Shown here: piece after piece, positions 26,842 to 36,794 of the stretch | Position numbering within the stretch: the stretch's first letter is position 1 | How the letters are laid out: each line of letters begins with the position of its first letter | Source: an uncultured Clostridium sp. | GTDB taxonomy: Bacteria > Bacillota > Clostridia > TANB77 > CAG-508 | DNA: 41,050 bases | Direction: 5' to 3' | Assembly: GCA_946409935.1 (NCBI GenBank) | Contig: CAMJYG010000019.1 | Location: 1-41,050 of the forward strand | Notes under the pieces: generated by a model | Told to the model about the DNA's origin: nothing | What the model saw: the letters and a program-made list of their open reading frames with translations, nothing else | The model's database searches: none | Translations under genes and position numbers: made by a program

Positions 26842-27309
26842 ATGTATAACAGACAAAAAGTATATGAATATGCAAAAAAGTGGGCATATGGAAGAAATCC
26901 AAAATACTATAACTTTGACCCAGTTGGAGGAGATTGCACAAACTTTGCATCACAATGCATTTATGCAGGATGTAGTCAAATGAATTATAACCAAAATAAT
27001 GGATGGTATTATATAAATGGAAATAATAAATCTCCTTCATGGACAGGAGTTGAGTTCTTATATAACTTTTTGACATCAAATAAAGGAATTGGACCTAAAG
27101 GGGAAAAAACAGATATTGCAAATTTGAAAATAGGGGATATTATTCAATTAAGTTTTAATGGTATTTCGTATACACACACATTGGTGGTAATTCAAAATGG
27201 AACAAGTGTGTATAATACATTAATAGCTGCACATACTTATGATGTGTTTGGAAAAAGTGTAGTAGAATATGGTTTTGAGATTTATAGATGTTTGCATATA
27301 AAGAGTTAA
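26842..27309 (+). CDS. Putative cysteine amidase (Amidase_6-like domain)
   Basis: 155 residues: YNRQKVYEYAKKWAYGRNPK then FDPVGGDCTNFASQCIYAGC, the signature of the putative amidase domain with a catalytic Cys in GGDCTNF, and SYTHTLVVIQ providing the His. W residues in NGWYYING and PSWTG are family-typical. The domain is usually at the C-terminus of secreted proteins; here it stands alone with no signal peptide, so it is either cytoplasmic or exported another way. Start ATG follows AGGTGATA. Likely peptide or cell-wall amide hydrolysis, substrate unknown. Confidence 0.8.
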   Translation: MYNRQKVYEYAKKWAYGRNPKYYNFDPVGGDCTNFASQCIYAGCSQMNYNQNNGWYYINGNNKSPSWTGVEFLYNFLTSNKGIGPKGEKTDIANLKIGDIIQLSFNGISYTHTLVVIQNGTSVYNTLIAAHTYDVFGKSVVEYGFEIYRCLHIKS

Positions 27310-27311
27310 TA

Positions 27312-27438
27312 AGTTTGAAAAATAATTACAATTTTGGCTTTGTCAAATTTCATTAAAAACGCGGTTACATACAACAAGTATGCGCCCTTGCCTTTTTAAT
27401 AAAATTTTCCTTGCCAAAATTTAATTCTTTTCCAAACT
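27312..27438. repeat. Long imperfect palindrome, AGTTTGAAAAA family (full copy)
   Basis: The left arm AGTTTGAAAAATAATTACAA... and the right arm ending ...TTCTTTTCCAAACT are complementary over about 50 bases each, with mismatches. The first 23 bases are identical to 38831-38853, and a short version is at 19294. It lies in the gap leader region, followed by TTTGTGCCTTGTGAAAGGAA. Confidence 0.65.
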
Positions 27439-27485
27439 GATTTGTGCCTTGTGAAAGGAATATGATTAATTATGGAAATTTTTAA

Positions 27486-28595
<1,110 letters not shown>

Positions 28596-28610
28596 TTTAT
28601 TCAAAATAAG

Positions 28611-28640
28611 AAAAGAATACTTGAAAAGTATTCTTTTTTG
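28611..28640 (+). terminator. Terminator between gap and pgk
   Basis: AAAAGAATAC pairs with GTATTCTTTT around TTGAAAA, followed by further T residues; it may reduce, but not abolish, read-through into pgk. Confidence 0.7.
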
Positions 28641-28702
28641 GTATAAAATGGTATTGCATTGAAAATATTAAAAATATAGATATATATAGGAGGATTTTAA
28701 AT

Positions 28703-29887
28703 ATGAATAAGAAAACAATCAAAGATATTGATTTAAAAGGAAAAAAGGTACTTGTTAGATGTGATTTTAATGTACCAATGGATGAACAAAAAAATATAAC
28801 AGATAATACAAGAATAGTTGCAGCATTGCCAACAATAAAATATTTAATAGAAAATGAATGTAGCGTAATACTATGTTCACATTTAGGAAGACCAAAGGGC
28901 GAAGTTAAAGAAGAATTCTCATTAAAACCAGTAGCTAAAGAATTATCAAGATTATTAGATAAAGAAGTAATAATGGCAAATGATGTAGTTGGAGAAGATG
29001 CAAAGCAAAAAGCAGCAAATCTACAAAAAGGACAAATAATGTTACTTGAAAATGTAAGATTTCATAGAGAAGAAACAGATAACGACCCACAATTTGCAAA
29101 AGAATTAGCTAATATGGCAGAAGTATATGTAAATGATGCATTTGGTTCTGCACATAGAGCACATAGTTCAACAGCAGGAGTAGCAGCATATTTGCCTGCA
29201 GTATCAGGATTTTTGATAGAAAAAGAACTTGAATTTTTAGGAAATGCAATTGAAAATCCAGAAAGACCATTTGTAGCAATACTTGGAGGTGCAAAAGTTT
29301 CAGATAAAATAGGTGTAATAGATAGTTTACTTGAAAAGGTTGATACATTAATAATTGGTGGTGGAATGGCATATACATTCTTTAAAGCACAAGGATATGA
29401 AGTAGGAAATTCTATATGCGAATTAGATAAATTAGATTTAGCAAAGAATTTAATGAAAAAAGCTGAAGAAAAAGGTGTTAAATTTATGCTTCCAGTAGAT
29501 ACAAAAGTAGGAAAAGAATTTAAACCAGATACAGAAAGCAAAACAGTAAAATATACAGAAATACCAGCAGAATGGGAAGGATTCGATATTGGAGCTGAAA
29601 CAATAAAAATATTTGCAGAAGAAATAAGAAAAGCAAAAACTGTAATCTGGAATGGACCTCTAGGATTATTTGAATTTGACCAATTTGCAATAGGAACAAA
29701 TGAAATTGCAAAAGTGTTATCTGAAATAGATGCAACAACAATAATTGGTGGTGGAGATTCAGCTGCAGCAGTAAAAAAAGCAGGATTAGAAGACAAAATG
29801 ACACATATTTCAACAGGTGGAGGAGCATCACTTGAATTCCTAGAAGGAAAAAAATTACCAGGAATTGAATGCCTTTTAGATAAGTAA
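28703..29887 (+). CDS. pgk: Phosphoglycerate kinase
   Basis: 394 residues, normal length. Motifs: [65 protein letters not shown] and [10 protein letters not shown]. It makes ATP from 1,3-bisphosphoglycerate. ATG follows TAGGAGG. Confidence 0.98.
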   Translation: MNKKTIKDIDLKGKKVLVRCDFNVPMDEQKNITDNTRIVAALPTIKYLIENECSVILCSHLGRPKGEVKEEFSLKPVAKELSRLLDKEVIMANDVVGEDAKQKAANLQKGQIMLLENVRFHREETDNDPQFAKELANMAEVYVNDAFGSAHRAHSSTAGVAAYLPAVSGFLIEKELEFLGNAIENPERPFVAILGGAKVSDKIGVIDSLLEKVDTLIIGGGMAYTFFKAQGYEVGNSICELDKLDLAKNLMKKAEEKGVKFMLPVDTKVGKEFKPDTESKTVKYTEIPAEWEGFDIGAETIKIFAEEIRKAKTVIWNGPLGLFEFDQFAIGTNEIAKVLSEIDATTIIGGGDSAAAVKKAGLEDKMTHISTGGGASLEFLEGKKLPGIECLLDK

Positions 29888-29904
29888 CAGATTCAGACAA
29901 AGTT

Positions 29905-30177
29905 CAACCAAGGACAAACAAGAGGGACGTTCTTAATTTGGCTGAAATATATAAATAAAAAAATAATATTATAAATAGTTACTATTCACAGCTAATAAAA
30001 CTTTAAGCCCGCACCAGTAACTACTATATAATTTTTTAGGAGGCAACCCAAGCGGTTATCGCTTGGAGGTGCCTGAAAAATTATATAGTAATTGCGCTAG
30101 GCAGGGCACACTATTTTAAAAGCTGTGAATTGTAACCATAAATAAAATTTCAACCAATTAAGAACGTCCCTTGGTTG
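29905..30177. repeat. Outer inverted repeat enclosing a second element
   Basis: The left arm (29905-29947; CAACCAAG...GGGACGTTCTTAATTTGG) is complementary to the right arm (30148-30177; CCAATTAAGAACGTCCC then TTGGTTG), with about 11 extra bases in the left arm. The GTTACA element at 29978-30136 lies inside. This looks like a nested insertion or a two-level hairpin between pgk and the Nudix gene. Confidence 0.55.
29978..30136. repeat. Inverted-repeat element, GTTACAATTCACAGC family, copy 2
   Basis: Terminal repeats GTTACTATTCACAGC and GCTGTGAATTGTAAC. The inner arms (ACTATATAATTTTTTAGG side and GAAAAATTATATAGTAATTG) and the hairpin CCAAGCGGTTATCGCTTGG are as in copy 1 (18955-19106). The right half is almost identical to copy 1, indicating recent spread. 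No coding capacity. Confidence 0.75.
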
Positions 30178-30197
30178 AAAATGAAAAGGAAAAAAAT

Positions 30198-30758
30198 ATG
30201 GAACTTTTAGATGTATTAGATGAAAATGGAAATAAAATAGGTGTAGAAGAAAGAAAAACAGTCCACGAAAAAGGTCTTTGGCATGTTCATGTAGGAGTAT
30301 GGATAATGAATCAAAAAGGAGAATTGTTATTGCAACAAAGGTCTGGTGCTAAAAAGGTAAATCCATATAAATGGACTCGTACAGGAGGACATGTAGATAG
30401 CGGAGAAGAACCAATAGAAGGAATACAAAGAGAAGTGGAAGAAGAAATAGGGGTAAAGATACCAAAAGATAATTTTGAACTTATTGGAATAGAAAAGGTT
30501 GAAAACTTAAATAGTAATCTCAATATCGTAAATAAAAATTTTGTTTATAGCTATTTTGCATTTGTTAATTACAATTTAGAAGATTATAAAATGCAAGAAG
30601 ATGAGGCTTGTGATTTAAAATATCTTACTATAGAAGAAATGGAAGAAGCAAGAAAAAATAAAGATGAAAATTATACATTTCCATTTTGGAAGGAAGGAAA
30701 ATTTGAAAAGACCTTAGATTTTTTAAAAAGTAAAAGACAAAGTCTTGAAAATAGTTAA
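30198..30758 (+). CDS. Nudix hydrolase, isopentenyl-diphosphate isomerase-like
   Basis: 186 residues from ATG 30198. LLDVLDENGNKIGVEERKTV and GLWHVHVGVWIMNQKGELLL followed by QQRSGAK match the N-terminal part of the type I IPP isomerase/YfcD Nudix group. The Nudix box is GHVDSGEEPIEGIQREVEEE then IGV. The conserved Cys of true type I IPP isomerases is not obvious (W-T-R-T precedes the box), so a Nudix diphosphatase is at least as likely. It is inserted in the glycolytic gene run, 62 bases before tpiA. Confidence 0.8.
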   Translation: MELLDVLDENGNKIGVEERKTVHEKGLWHVHVGVWIMNQKGELLLQQRSGAKKVNPYKWTRTGGHVDSGEEPIEGIQREVEEEIGVKIPKDNFELIGIEKVENLNSNLNIVNKNFVYSYFAFVNYNLEDYKMQEDEACDLKYLTIEEMEEARKNKDENYTFPFWKEGKFEKTLDFLKSKRQSLENS

Positions 30759-30820
30759 GAATTTGGGCCAAAAGTCAACCAACATCCCAAGTTTTTGAAA
30801 AAAGAAAGGAAAGGTAGTCT

Positions 30821-31573
30821 ATGAGAAAAAAAGTAATTGCAGGAAACTGGAAAATGAATATGCTTCCAAATGAAGCTATAAAGTTTATAGAGGAATTAAC
30901 ACCATTAGTTAAAGATACAGAAAATGAAGTTATTTTATGTGTTCCATACACAGATTTATTTTATGCACTACTTACTGCTCAAAACACAAATATAAAAATT
31001 GGAGCGCAAAACATGCATTTTGAAGAAAAAGGTGCATATACAGGTGAAATATCTGGAGAAATGTTAAAATCTATAAATGTAGAATATGTTATAATTGGAC
31101 ATTCAGAAAGAAGACAATATTTCGCAGAAACAGATGAAACTGTAAATAAGAAAATAAAATCAGCATTTAATGTTGGCTTAAAACCAATAGTATGTGTTGG
31201 AGAAACTTTAGAACAAAGAGAATCTGGAGAAACTGAAAAGATAATTACAAAACAGACAGAGCTTGCACTAGATGGTTTATCAGATGAGCAAGTTCAAAAT
31301 ACCATAATTGCTTATGAGCCAATTTGGGCTATTGGAACAGGTAAAACAGCAACAAAGGAAGATGCAAATGAAAGTATAAAATCAATAAGAAATAAAATTG
31401 CTGAAAAATATGGACAAATGGTAGCAGATAGAGTTATAATACAGTATGGTGGAAGTGTAAAAAGTTCAAATGCTAAAGAATTGTTTGAAATGTCAGATAT
31501 AGATGGAGGCCTTGTTGGAGGAGCAAGTCTTAAAGCAGAAGAATTTGGCAAAATAGTAAATTTTGATAAATAA
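30821..31573 (+). CDS. tpiA: Triosephosphate isomerase
   Basis: 250 residues, full length. AGNWKMN (Lys), GHSERR (His), AYEPIWAIGTGKTAT (Glu and loop 6) and YGGSVKSSNA are all present. It interconverts dihydroxyacetone phosphate and glyceraldehyde 3-phosphate. Start after GAAAGGAAAGG. Confidence 0.98.
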   Translation: MRKKVIAGNWKMNMLPNEAIKFIEELTPLVKDTENEVILCVPYTDLFYALLTAQNTNIKIGAQNMHFEEKGAYTGEISGEMLKSINVEYVIIGHSERRQYFAETDETVNKKIKSAFNVGLKPIVCVGETLEQRESGETEKIITKQTELALDGLSDEQVQNTIIAYEPIWAIGTGKTATKEDANESIKSIRNKIAEKYGQMVADRVIIQYGGSVKSSNAKELFEMSDIDGGLVGGASLKAEEFGKIVNFDK

Positions 31574-31749
31574 TAAATTGCAATCGCAATAATAATAGTC
31601 AGTTAAAATAGAATTGGAATTTTGGTAAGGTGGCATTTATTTTGAAGGCAAAGGAGAATATATGTTATATGTGATTGAATAAAAATAATTGCTAACAATG
31701 TCAAAAGCCAATTATATTTTAATTAACAGTAAAGGAGAGGTTAAACAAA

Positions 31750-33291
31750 ATGAAAGACAAACTAACAATGCTAATGATATTAGATGGTTTTGGTGATAAT
31801 CCAAATAAAGATGGAAATGCAATTAAATTAGCAAATACACCTAATATAGATAAACTAATGAAAAAAAATCCGAATGTAGATATATTTACAAGTGGTTTGG
31901 CAGTTGGACTACCAGATGGTCAAATGGGAAATTCAGAAGTAGGTCATACAAATATTGGTGCAGGTAGAATTGTTTACCAAGAATTAACAAGAATAACTAA
32001 ATCAATAGAAGATGGTGATTTCTTTACAAATCCAGAATTTATAGCTGCTATTGAAAATTGCAAAAAAAATAATTCTAAATTACACATTTTAGGGCTTGTT
32101 TCAAATGGTGGTGTTCACAGTCATAACCGTCATCTATATGGATTACTAGAAATGGCCAAAAGAAGAGATTTTGAAAATGTATATGTTCATTGCTTCTTAG
32201 ATGGTAGAGATACTCCGCCAGCATCTGCTGAAACATATATCATGGAATTACAAGAAAAGATGAAAGAAAAAAATGTTGGAAAGATAGCAAGTATATCTGG
32301 AAGATTCTATAGTATGGATAGAGATAAGAGATGGGAAAGAGTTAAAAAATGCTACGATGCTCTAGTAAAAGGAGAAGGAAACAAATCAACAAGTGCAATA
32401 AAAGCAATTGAGGATTCGTACCAAAAAGAAGTTTTTGATGAATTTGTTGAACCTACATTAATATGTAATGGAGATGAGCCAATAGCAACAATAGCGAAAA
32501 ATGATTCAGTAATATTCTTCAACTTTAGACCAGATAGAGCAAGAGAAATAACAAGAGCTTTAGTAGATACGAATTTTGATGGATTTGAAACTAAAAAAGA
32601 TTTAAACTTACATTTTGTATGTTTTACAAATTATGATGAAACAATGCCAAATGTTCATATAGCATTCAAAAAAGAACCACTTTATAATACTTTTGGAGAA
32701 TATATTAGTAAAAATGGATATACACAACTTCGTATAGCTGAAACAGAAAAATATGCACATGTTACATTTTTCTTTAATGGTGGAGAAGAAAAACAGTATG
32801 AAGGAGAAGATAGAATTTTAGTTCCATCTCCTAAAGTAGAAACTTATGACTTGAAACCAGAAATGAGTGCTTATGAAGTTACAGAAAAAGTATTAGAAGC
32901 AATAAGAAGCGATAAATATGATAGCATAATTTTAAATTTTGCAAATACAGATATGGTAGGACATACAGGAAGTCTAGAAGCAACAATAAAAGCTGTAGAA
33001 ACAGTAGATGAATGTGTTGGTAAAATTGTAGAATTGGTAGAAGAAAAAGAAGGAAACTTATTAATAACAGCAGATCATGGAAATGCAGAACAGATGATAG
33101 ATTATAGTACAGGTGAACCACATACAGCACATACAACAAATCCTGTACCATTAATATTAGTAACAGCAGATAAAAAATTAAAATTAAAAACAGGTGGAAA
33201 ATTAGCGGATTTAGCACCAACAATGCTTGATTTAATGAATCTTGAAAAGCCAGAAGAAATGACAGGAAATAGTTTATTAGATAAGGAATAA
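31750..33291 (+). CDS. gpmI: 2,3-bisphosphoglycerate-independent phosphoglycerate mutase
   Basis: 513 residues. MLMILDGFGDNP and MGNSEVGHTNIGAGRIVYQ (metal site and catalytic Ser), CFLDGRDTPP, FNFRPDRAREITRAL, NTDMVGHTG and ADHGNAEQM match the family in full. It converts 3- to 2-phosphoglycerate. Its 176-base upstream gap holds a GGAGA-preceded 6-codon frame (31662-31682) of doubtful meaning. The next gene starts 7 bases after the stop. Enolase is not in the window. Confidence 0.98.
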   Translation: MKDKLTMLMILDGFGDNPNKDGNAIKLANTPNIDKLMKKNPNVDIFTSGLAVGLPDGQMGNSEVGHTNIGAGRIVYQELTRITKSIEDGDFFTNPEFIAAIENCKKNNSKLHILGLVSNGGVHSHNRHLYGLLEMAKRRDFENVYVHCFLDGRDTPPASAETYIMELQEKMKEKNVGKIASISGRFYSMDRDKRWERVKKCYDALVKGEGNKSTSAIKAIEDSYQKEVFDEFVEPTLICNGDEPIATIAKNDSVIFFNFRPDRAREITRALVDTNFDGFETKKDLNLHFVCFTNYDETMPNVHIAFKKEPLYNTFGEYISKNGYTQLRIAETEKYAHVTFFFNGGEEKQYEGEDRILVPSPKVETYDLKPEMSAYEVTEKVLEAIRSDKYDSIILNFANTDMVGHTGSLEATIKAVETVDECVGKIVELVEEKEGNLLITADHGNAEQMIDYSTGEPHTAHTTNPVPLILVTADKKLKLKTGGKLADLAPTMLDLMNLEKPEEMTGNSLLDKE

Positions 33292-33297
33292 TGTTAA

Positions 33298-33999
33298 ATG
33301 TTAAATCATACGAAGAAAATAAAAGAAATTTATGAAGACATTCAAAGAAAAATTTACTATATGATACCAGAAAAATGGGATAAATTTTATTTATATAGTT
33401 CTATATTAGATGAACCAGATAAAGAAGGAAAAACAGGTGAACTATTTTTCTATTATATCCCAAAGGGAATATTAAAAAAAAGGCCAGTAAATGTATATGA
33501 AATTCCTACAAGATTTAATTTAGAAGAAAATGCATATCTTAAATTAGTGGAAATTTTATATCAAAGGATACACGATTTAAGGGATGAATTTAAAAAATCT
33601 GAAAGGAACGAAATTTGGTCAAATATAACAATGTCTATTCATAATTTGAAATTCAAAGTTGATTATGACTATACAGATTTATCAAATTCAGAATTTTCAA
33701 GTTATGAAAGACATGTTATTTGGAGATATGAATATTTAGGCATAAGCGAGACACAGCTTAGTAAACAAGAAAAAGAAATATTAAAAAAATATTTTTTAGG
33801 TGCAAAAACTTTAGCAAAAAAAGAGCATTATGACACAGGTATTTATATTCAAGATATTGAAAATCTGGTTACATATAGTACAGATAATTATCAGGACAAT
33901 GGTGAAGAAGAAATACAAGAAATAAAAAATAAAAATCAAATTCTATTTTCTCAAGATGAAATGAATAGAGCAAATAGAATTGATGAAAATAAATCTTAA
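33298..33999 (+). CDS. YezG-like (DUF600 family) protein
   Basis: 233 residues. The N-terminal half, YYMIPEKWDKFYLYSSILDE with GELFFYYIPKG and IWRYEYLGI, fits the YezG/immunity-protein family, in which the protein neutralises an LXG-type toxin. No toxin gene or LXG domain is near, and it is tightly linked to gpmI (7 bases). It could be an orphan immunity protein or a housekeeping relative. The C-terminal 50 residues are polar and probably disordered. Confidence 0.6.
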   Translation: MLNHTKKIKEIYEDIQRKIYYMIPEKWDKFYLYSSILDEPDKEGKTGELFFYYIPKGILKKRPVNVYEIPTRFNLEENAYLKLVEILYQRIHDLRDEFKKSERNEIWSNITMSIHNLKFKVDYDYTDLSNSEFSSYERHVIWRYEYLGISETQLSKQEKEILKKYFLGAKTLAKKEHYDTGIYIQDIENLVTYSTDNYQDNGEEEIQEIKNKNQILFSQDEMNRANRIDENKS

Positions 34000-34072
34000 G
34001 GATATCAATAAACTTTTAGATTTGAATTTTGAAATATAAAGAGTAGATACATAATTTTTATGGTATTAATAG

Positions 34073-34150
34073 GTTACAGTTCAGTAACAATATATCTATA
34101 ATTAATCACGTTAAGCAGGACAATGGAACGTTAAGTTACTGAACTGTAAC
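34073..34150. repeat. Inverted-repeat element, GTTACAGTTCAGTAAC family, internally deleted copy
   Basis: Perfect 16-bp terminal repeats (GTTACAGTTCAGTAAC and complement) around 46 bases that match both ends of the 213-base element at 5971, with the central hairpin missing. This is what an internal deletion of a MITE-like element would leave. Confidence 0.75.
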
Positions 34151-34187
34151 ATTAATAGTAAATGTTTATAATTAATAGTTATTTATC

Positions 34188-34206
34188 TTTAGGTTATAAA
34201 CCTAAA
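34188..34206. promoter_or_regulatory. Palindrome upstream of the Fe-S scaffold gene
   Basis: TTTAGGTT-ATA-AACCTAAA is a perfect 8+8 dyad, 53 bases before the start codon. It is placed like an operator; no T-run follows, so it is not a terminator. Confidence 0.45.
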
Positions 34207-34259
34207 AAATATATTTTAAAAATTTAACAAATAATAAAGAATTGAAAGGAGCAATAAAA

Positions 34260-34952
34260 ATGATTTATTCAAAGGAATTAGAAGGAATGTGTACAGTTGC
34301 AAAAGGAGTAAACCATGGACCAGCACCTATTCCAGAAGAAGGAAAATGGGTAAAGGCAAAAGAAATAAAAGATATTTCTGGTTTAACACATGGAATTGGA
34401 TGGTGTGCACCACAACAAGGAGCATGTAAATTAACTTTAAATGTTAAAGATGGAATTATTCAAGAAGCATTAATAGAAACAATTGGATGTTCTGGAATGA
34501 CACATTCAGCTGCTATGGCAGGAGAAATATTAACAGGAAAAACAATATTAGAAGCATTAAATACAGATTTGGTATGTGATGCAATAAATACTGCTATGAG
34601 AGAATTATTCTTGCAAATAGTATATGGAAGAACACAAACAGCATTTTCAGAAGGAGGTCTTCCAGTAGGTGCAGGATTAGAAGATTTGGGAAAAGGACAT
34701 ACATCACAAGTTGGAACAATTTATTCAAGTTCATTAAAAGGTCCTAGATACCTAAATTTAGCTGAAGGTTATATAGTAGAATTAGGATTAGATAAAGATG
34801 ACCAAATAATTGGTTATAAATATGTACATATTGGTAAAATGATGGACAATATTAAAGCAGGTATGGAACCAATGGCTGCAATCGAAAAAGCTTCTGGAAA
34901 ATACGGAAGATTTGATGAGGCAACTAAAAAAATTGATCCACGTCAAGCTTAA
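34260..34952 (+). CDS. Iron-sulfur scaffold-like protein partnered with GGGtGRT
   Basis: 230 residues from ATG 34260 (AAAGGAG). GWCAPQQGACKLTLNVKDG, IGCSGMTHSAAMAGEILTGK and DLVCDAINTAMRELF give conserved Cys in an IscU/NifU-N-like arrangement (three Cys in the core). In Clostridia this protein is regularly encoded next to the GGGtGRT protein and annotated as an Fe-S cluster assembly scaffold. The cluster-binding role is inferred from family resemblance. The next gene is 63 bases downstream with GGAGG. Confidence 0.75.
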   Translation: MIYSKELEGMCTVAKGVNHGPAPIPEEGKWVKAKEIKDISGLTHGIGWCAPQQGACKLTLNVKDGIIQEALIETIGCSGMTHSAAMAGEILTGKTILEALNTDLVCDAINTAMRELFLQIVYGRTQTAFSEGGLPVGAGLEDLGKGHTSQVGTIYSSSLKGPRYLNLAEGYIVELGLDKDDQIIGYKYVHIGKMMDNIKAGMEPMAAIEKASGKYGRFDEATKKIDPRQA

Positions 34953-35015
34953 AAATTGATTGAAATTAGATAGTGTTAATTGATATATTAACAAAGTTAA
35001 GGAGGAATAAAAATT

Positions 35016-36020
35016 ATGGCAGTAACATTTGAAAGTTATGAAAGAAGAATAGACCAAATAAAACCAGTAATGGAAAAATACGGAATAAAAGATTTTGAAG
35101 ATGCATTAAAAATATGTACAGACAAAGGATTTAATCCTTATGAAATAGTAAAAGGAGTTCAACCAATTTGTTTTGAAAATGCAGCTTGGGCATATACATT
35201 AGGAGCAGCTATAGCTGTAAAAAAAGGATGCATAAAAGCATCAGATGCAGCTAAAGCAATAGGAGAAGGATTACAAGCATTTTGTATACCAGGTTCTGTT
35301 GCAGATGATAGAAAAGTTGGGTTAGGACATGGAAATTTAGCATCTATGCTATTATCAGAAGAAACAAAATGTTTCGCATTTTTAGCAGGGCATGAAAGTT
35401 TCGCAGCAGCTGAAGGTGCAATTGGAATTGCAAAATCAGCAAACAAAGTTAGAAAAGAACCATTAAGAGTAATATTAAACGGACTTGGAAAAGATGCTGC
35501 TCAAGTAATATCAAGAATTAATGGATTTACTTATGTAAAAACAGATTTTGATTTCTTCACAGGAAAAGTTAATGTAGTAGAAGAAATTGCTTATTCAGAT
35601 GGAGAAAGAAGTAAGGTTAGATGCTATGGAGCAAATGATGTTAGAGAAGGTGTAGCAATAATGTGGATGGAAGATGTTGATGTTTCGATAACAGGAAATT
35701 CAACAAATCCAACAAGATTCCAACATCCAGTTGCAGGAACATACAAAAAAGAAAGAATAGAAGCAGGTAAAAAATACTTCTCAGTTGCTAGTGGTGGTGG
35801 AACAGGAAGAACACTTCACCCAGATAATATGGCTGCTGGACCAGCTTCTTATGGTATGACAGATACAATGGGAAGAATGCATTCAGATGCACAATTTGCA
35901 GGAAGCTCATCTGTACCTGCTCATGTTGAAATGATGGGATTAATAGGTATGGGAAATAACCCTATGGTTGGAGCTTCTGTAGCAGTAGCTGTTGCAGTAG
36001 AAGAAGCAATGAAGTCTTAG
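35016..36020 (+). CDS. GGGtGRT protein
   Basis: 334 residues. The family signature SGGGTGRTLHPDNMAAGPAS is followed by YGMTDTMGRMHSDAQFAGSS. Also conserved: GFNPYEIVKGVQPICFENAA, WAYTLGAAIA and GLGHGNLASMLL. The family is widespread in Clostridia and of unknown biochemical function; it is always near the scaffold-like gene upstream, which suggests a two-protein complex. A strong terminator follows. Confidence 0.9.
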   Translation: MAVTFESYERRIDQIKPVMEKYGIKDFEDALKICTDKGFNPYEIVKGVQPICFENAAWAYTLGAAIAVKKGCIKASDAAKAIGEGLQAFCIPGSVADDRKVGLGHGNLASMLLSEETKCFAFLAGHESFAAAEGAIGIAKSANKVRKEPLRVILNGLGKDAAQVISRINGFTYVKTDFDFFTGKVNVVEEIAYSDGERSKVRCYGANDVREGVAIMWMEDVDVSITGNSTNPTRFQHPVAGTYKKERIEAGKKYFSVASGGGTGRTLHPDNMAAGPASYGMTDTMGRMHSDAQFAGSSSVPAHVEMMGLIGMGNNPMVGASVAVAVAVEEAMKS

Positions 36021-36047
36021 TAATAGAATATGATGATGCCAACATTA

Positions 36048-36104
36048 AAACCTTGTGTAGAATTTGATTGTAATTAAAATCAAATTCTACGCAAGGTTTT
36101 TTAT
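36048..36104 (+). terminator. Strong terminator after the GGGtGRT gene
   Basis: A 21-bp stem with one G-U pair (AAACCTTGTGTAGAATTTGA at left, complement at 36079-36099) followed by TTTTTT. Confidence 0.85.
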
Positions 36105-36107
36105 GAT

Positions 36108-36223
36108 GTTACAATTCACGGCTATGTTTTTATTCTTAAATATGTAATGCAACCGAGATTTTTTGAAAAATATTTATATATTAACATTTATATATTAGAT
36201 TATAATCGGTCTTGAATTGTAAC
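36108..36223. repeat. Inverted-repeat element, GTTACAATTCACGGC family, divergent copy
   Basis: GTTACAATTCACGGC at the left and CTTGAATTGTAAC at the right; the interior differs from the copies at 18955 and 29978 and is richer in AT. It probably represents an old or distinct member. Confidence 0.55.
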
Positions 36224-36317
36224 TATATGTTACTATATTTTTCAAAATAGTATAAAAATATATTGAACGATTATGTTTATATATGGTAAAATATAAAAAA
36301 CGAAGAGAGGGATACTT

Positions 36318-36767
36318 ATGATAAAAGTTGAAAATTATCCAAATGCCTATAAAGAGGTATATGTCATTTTAGAAAATATGAATAAAAATGATGTAAAAAA
36401 AATACCAAAATCTTTTTTAGATATTATAAAAACAGAAATGAACAAAAAATATGAATTCAAAATAGATAAAAATAAAGATTTTAAAAATCAAAAAATACTT
36501 AGAGAAACCAAAGTTATTCTTTCATATATTAGTTTTAACTATTGGATGACAGAAGAGCAAAAAAGTAAAATCAAAGAAATATTTATTCAAGACTATATAG
36601 ATGAAGAAAATAAAAAGGATAAGTATATTCCAGAAGAATTGTTTAAAAATAAAAGGTTAAAAATCGAAGAAAAGAATGCAGAAAAAGATAAAAATGAAAT
36701 AATAAAATATGAAAAAATAGGCTTTTTTCAAAAGATATTAAAAAGAATTAAAAATATTTTTAAATAG
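36318..36767 (+). CDS. Conserved hypothetical protein
   Basis: 149 residues; no named family recognised. Helical and highly charged: NAYKEVYVILENMNKNDVKK, IPKSFLDIIKTEMN and REEtype RETKVILSYISFNYWMTEEQ in the N-terminal two thirds, a Lys/Glu-rich linker, and a C-terminal amphipathic helix (FFQKILKRIKNIF) that could bind a membrane. ATG follows GAGAGGG. It lies 27 bases before the amidoligase, so probably the same transcript. Confidence 0.75.
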   Translation: MIKVENYPNAYKEVYVILENMNKNDVKKIPKSFLDIIKTEMNKKYEFKIDKNKDFKNQKILRETKVILSYISFNYWMTEEQKSKIKEIFIQDYIDEENKKDKYIPEELFKNKRLKIEEKNAEKDKNEIIKYEKIGFFQKILKRIKNIFK

Positions 36768-36794
36768 AAGTTCTAAAAAAGGATGGTATTAAAA

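Noticed and set aside
29062-29796. Long open frame opposite pgk
   Set aside because: Antisense shadow produced by codon bias of pgk; no ribosome binding site and low-complexity product.
31662-31682. Six-codon leader peptide before gpmI
   Set aside because: Has an AAGGAGA site, but nothing downstream looks like an attenuator; could be chance.
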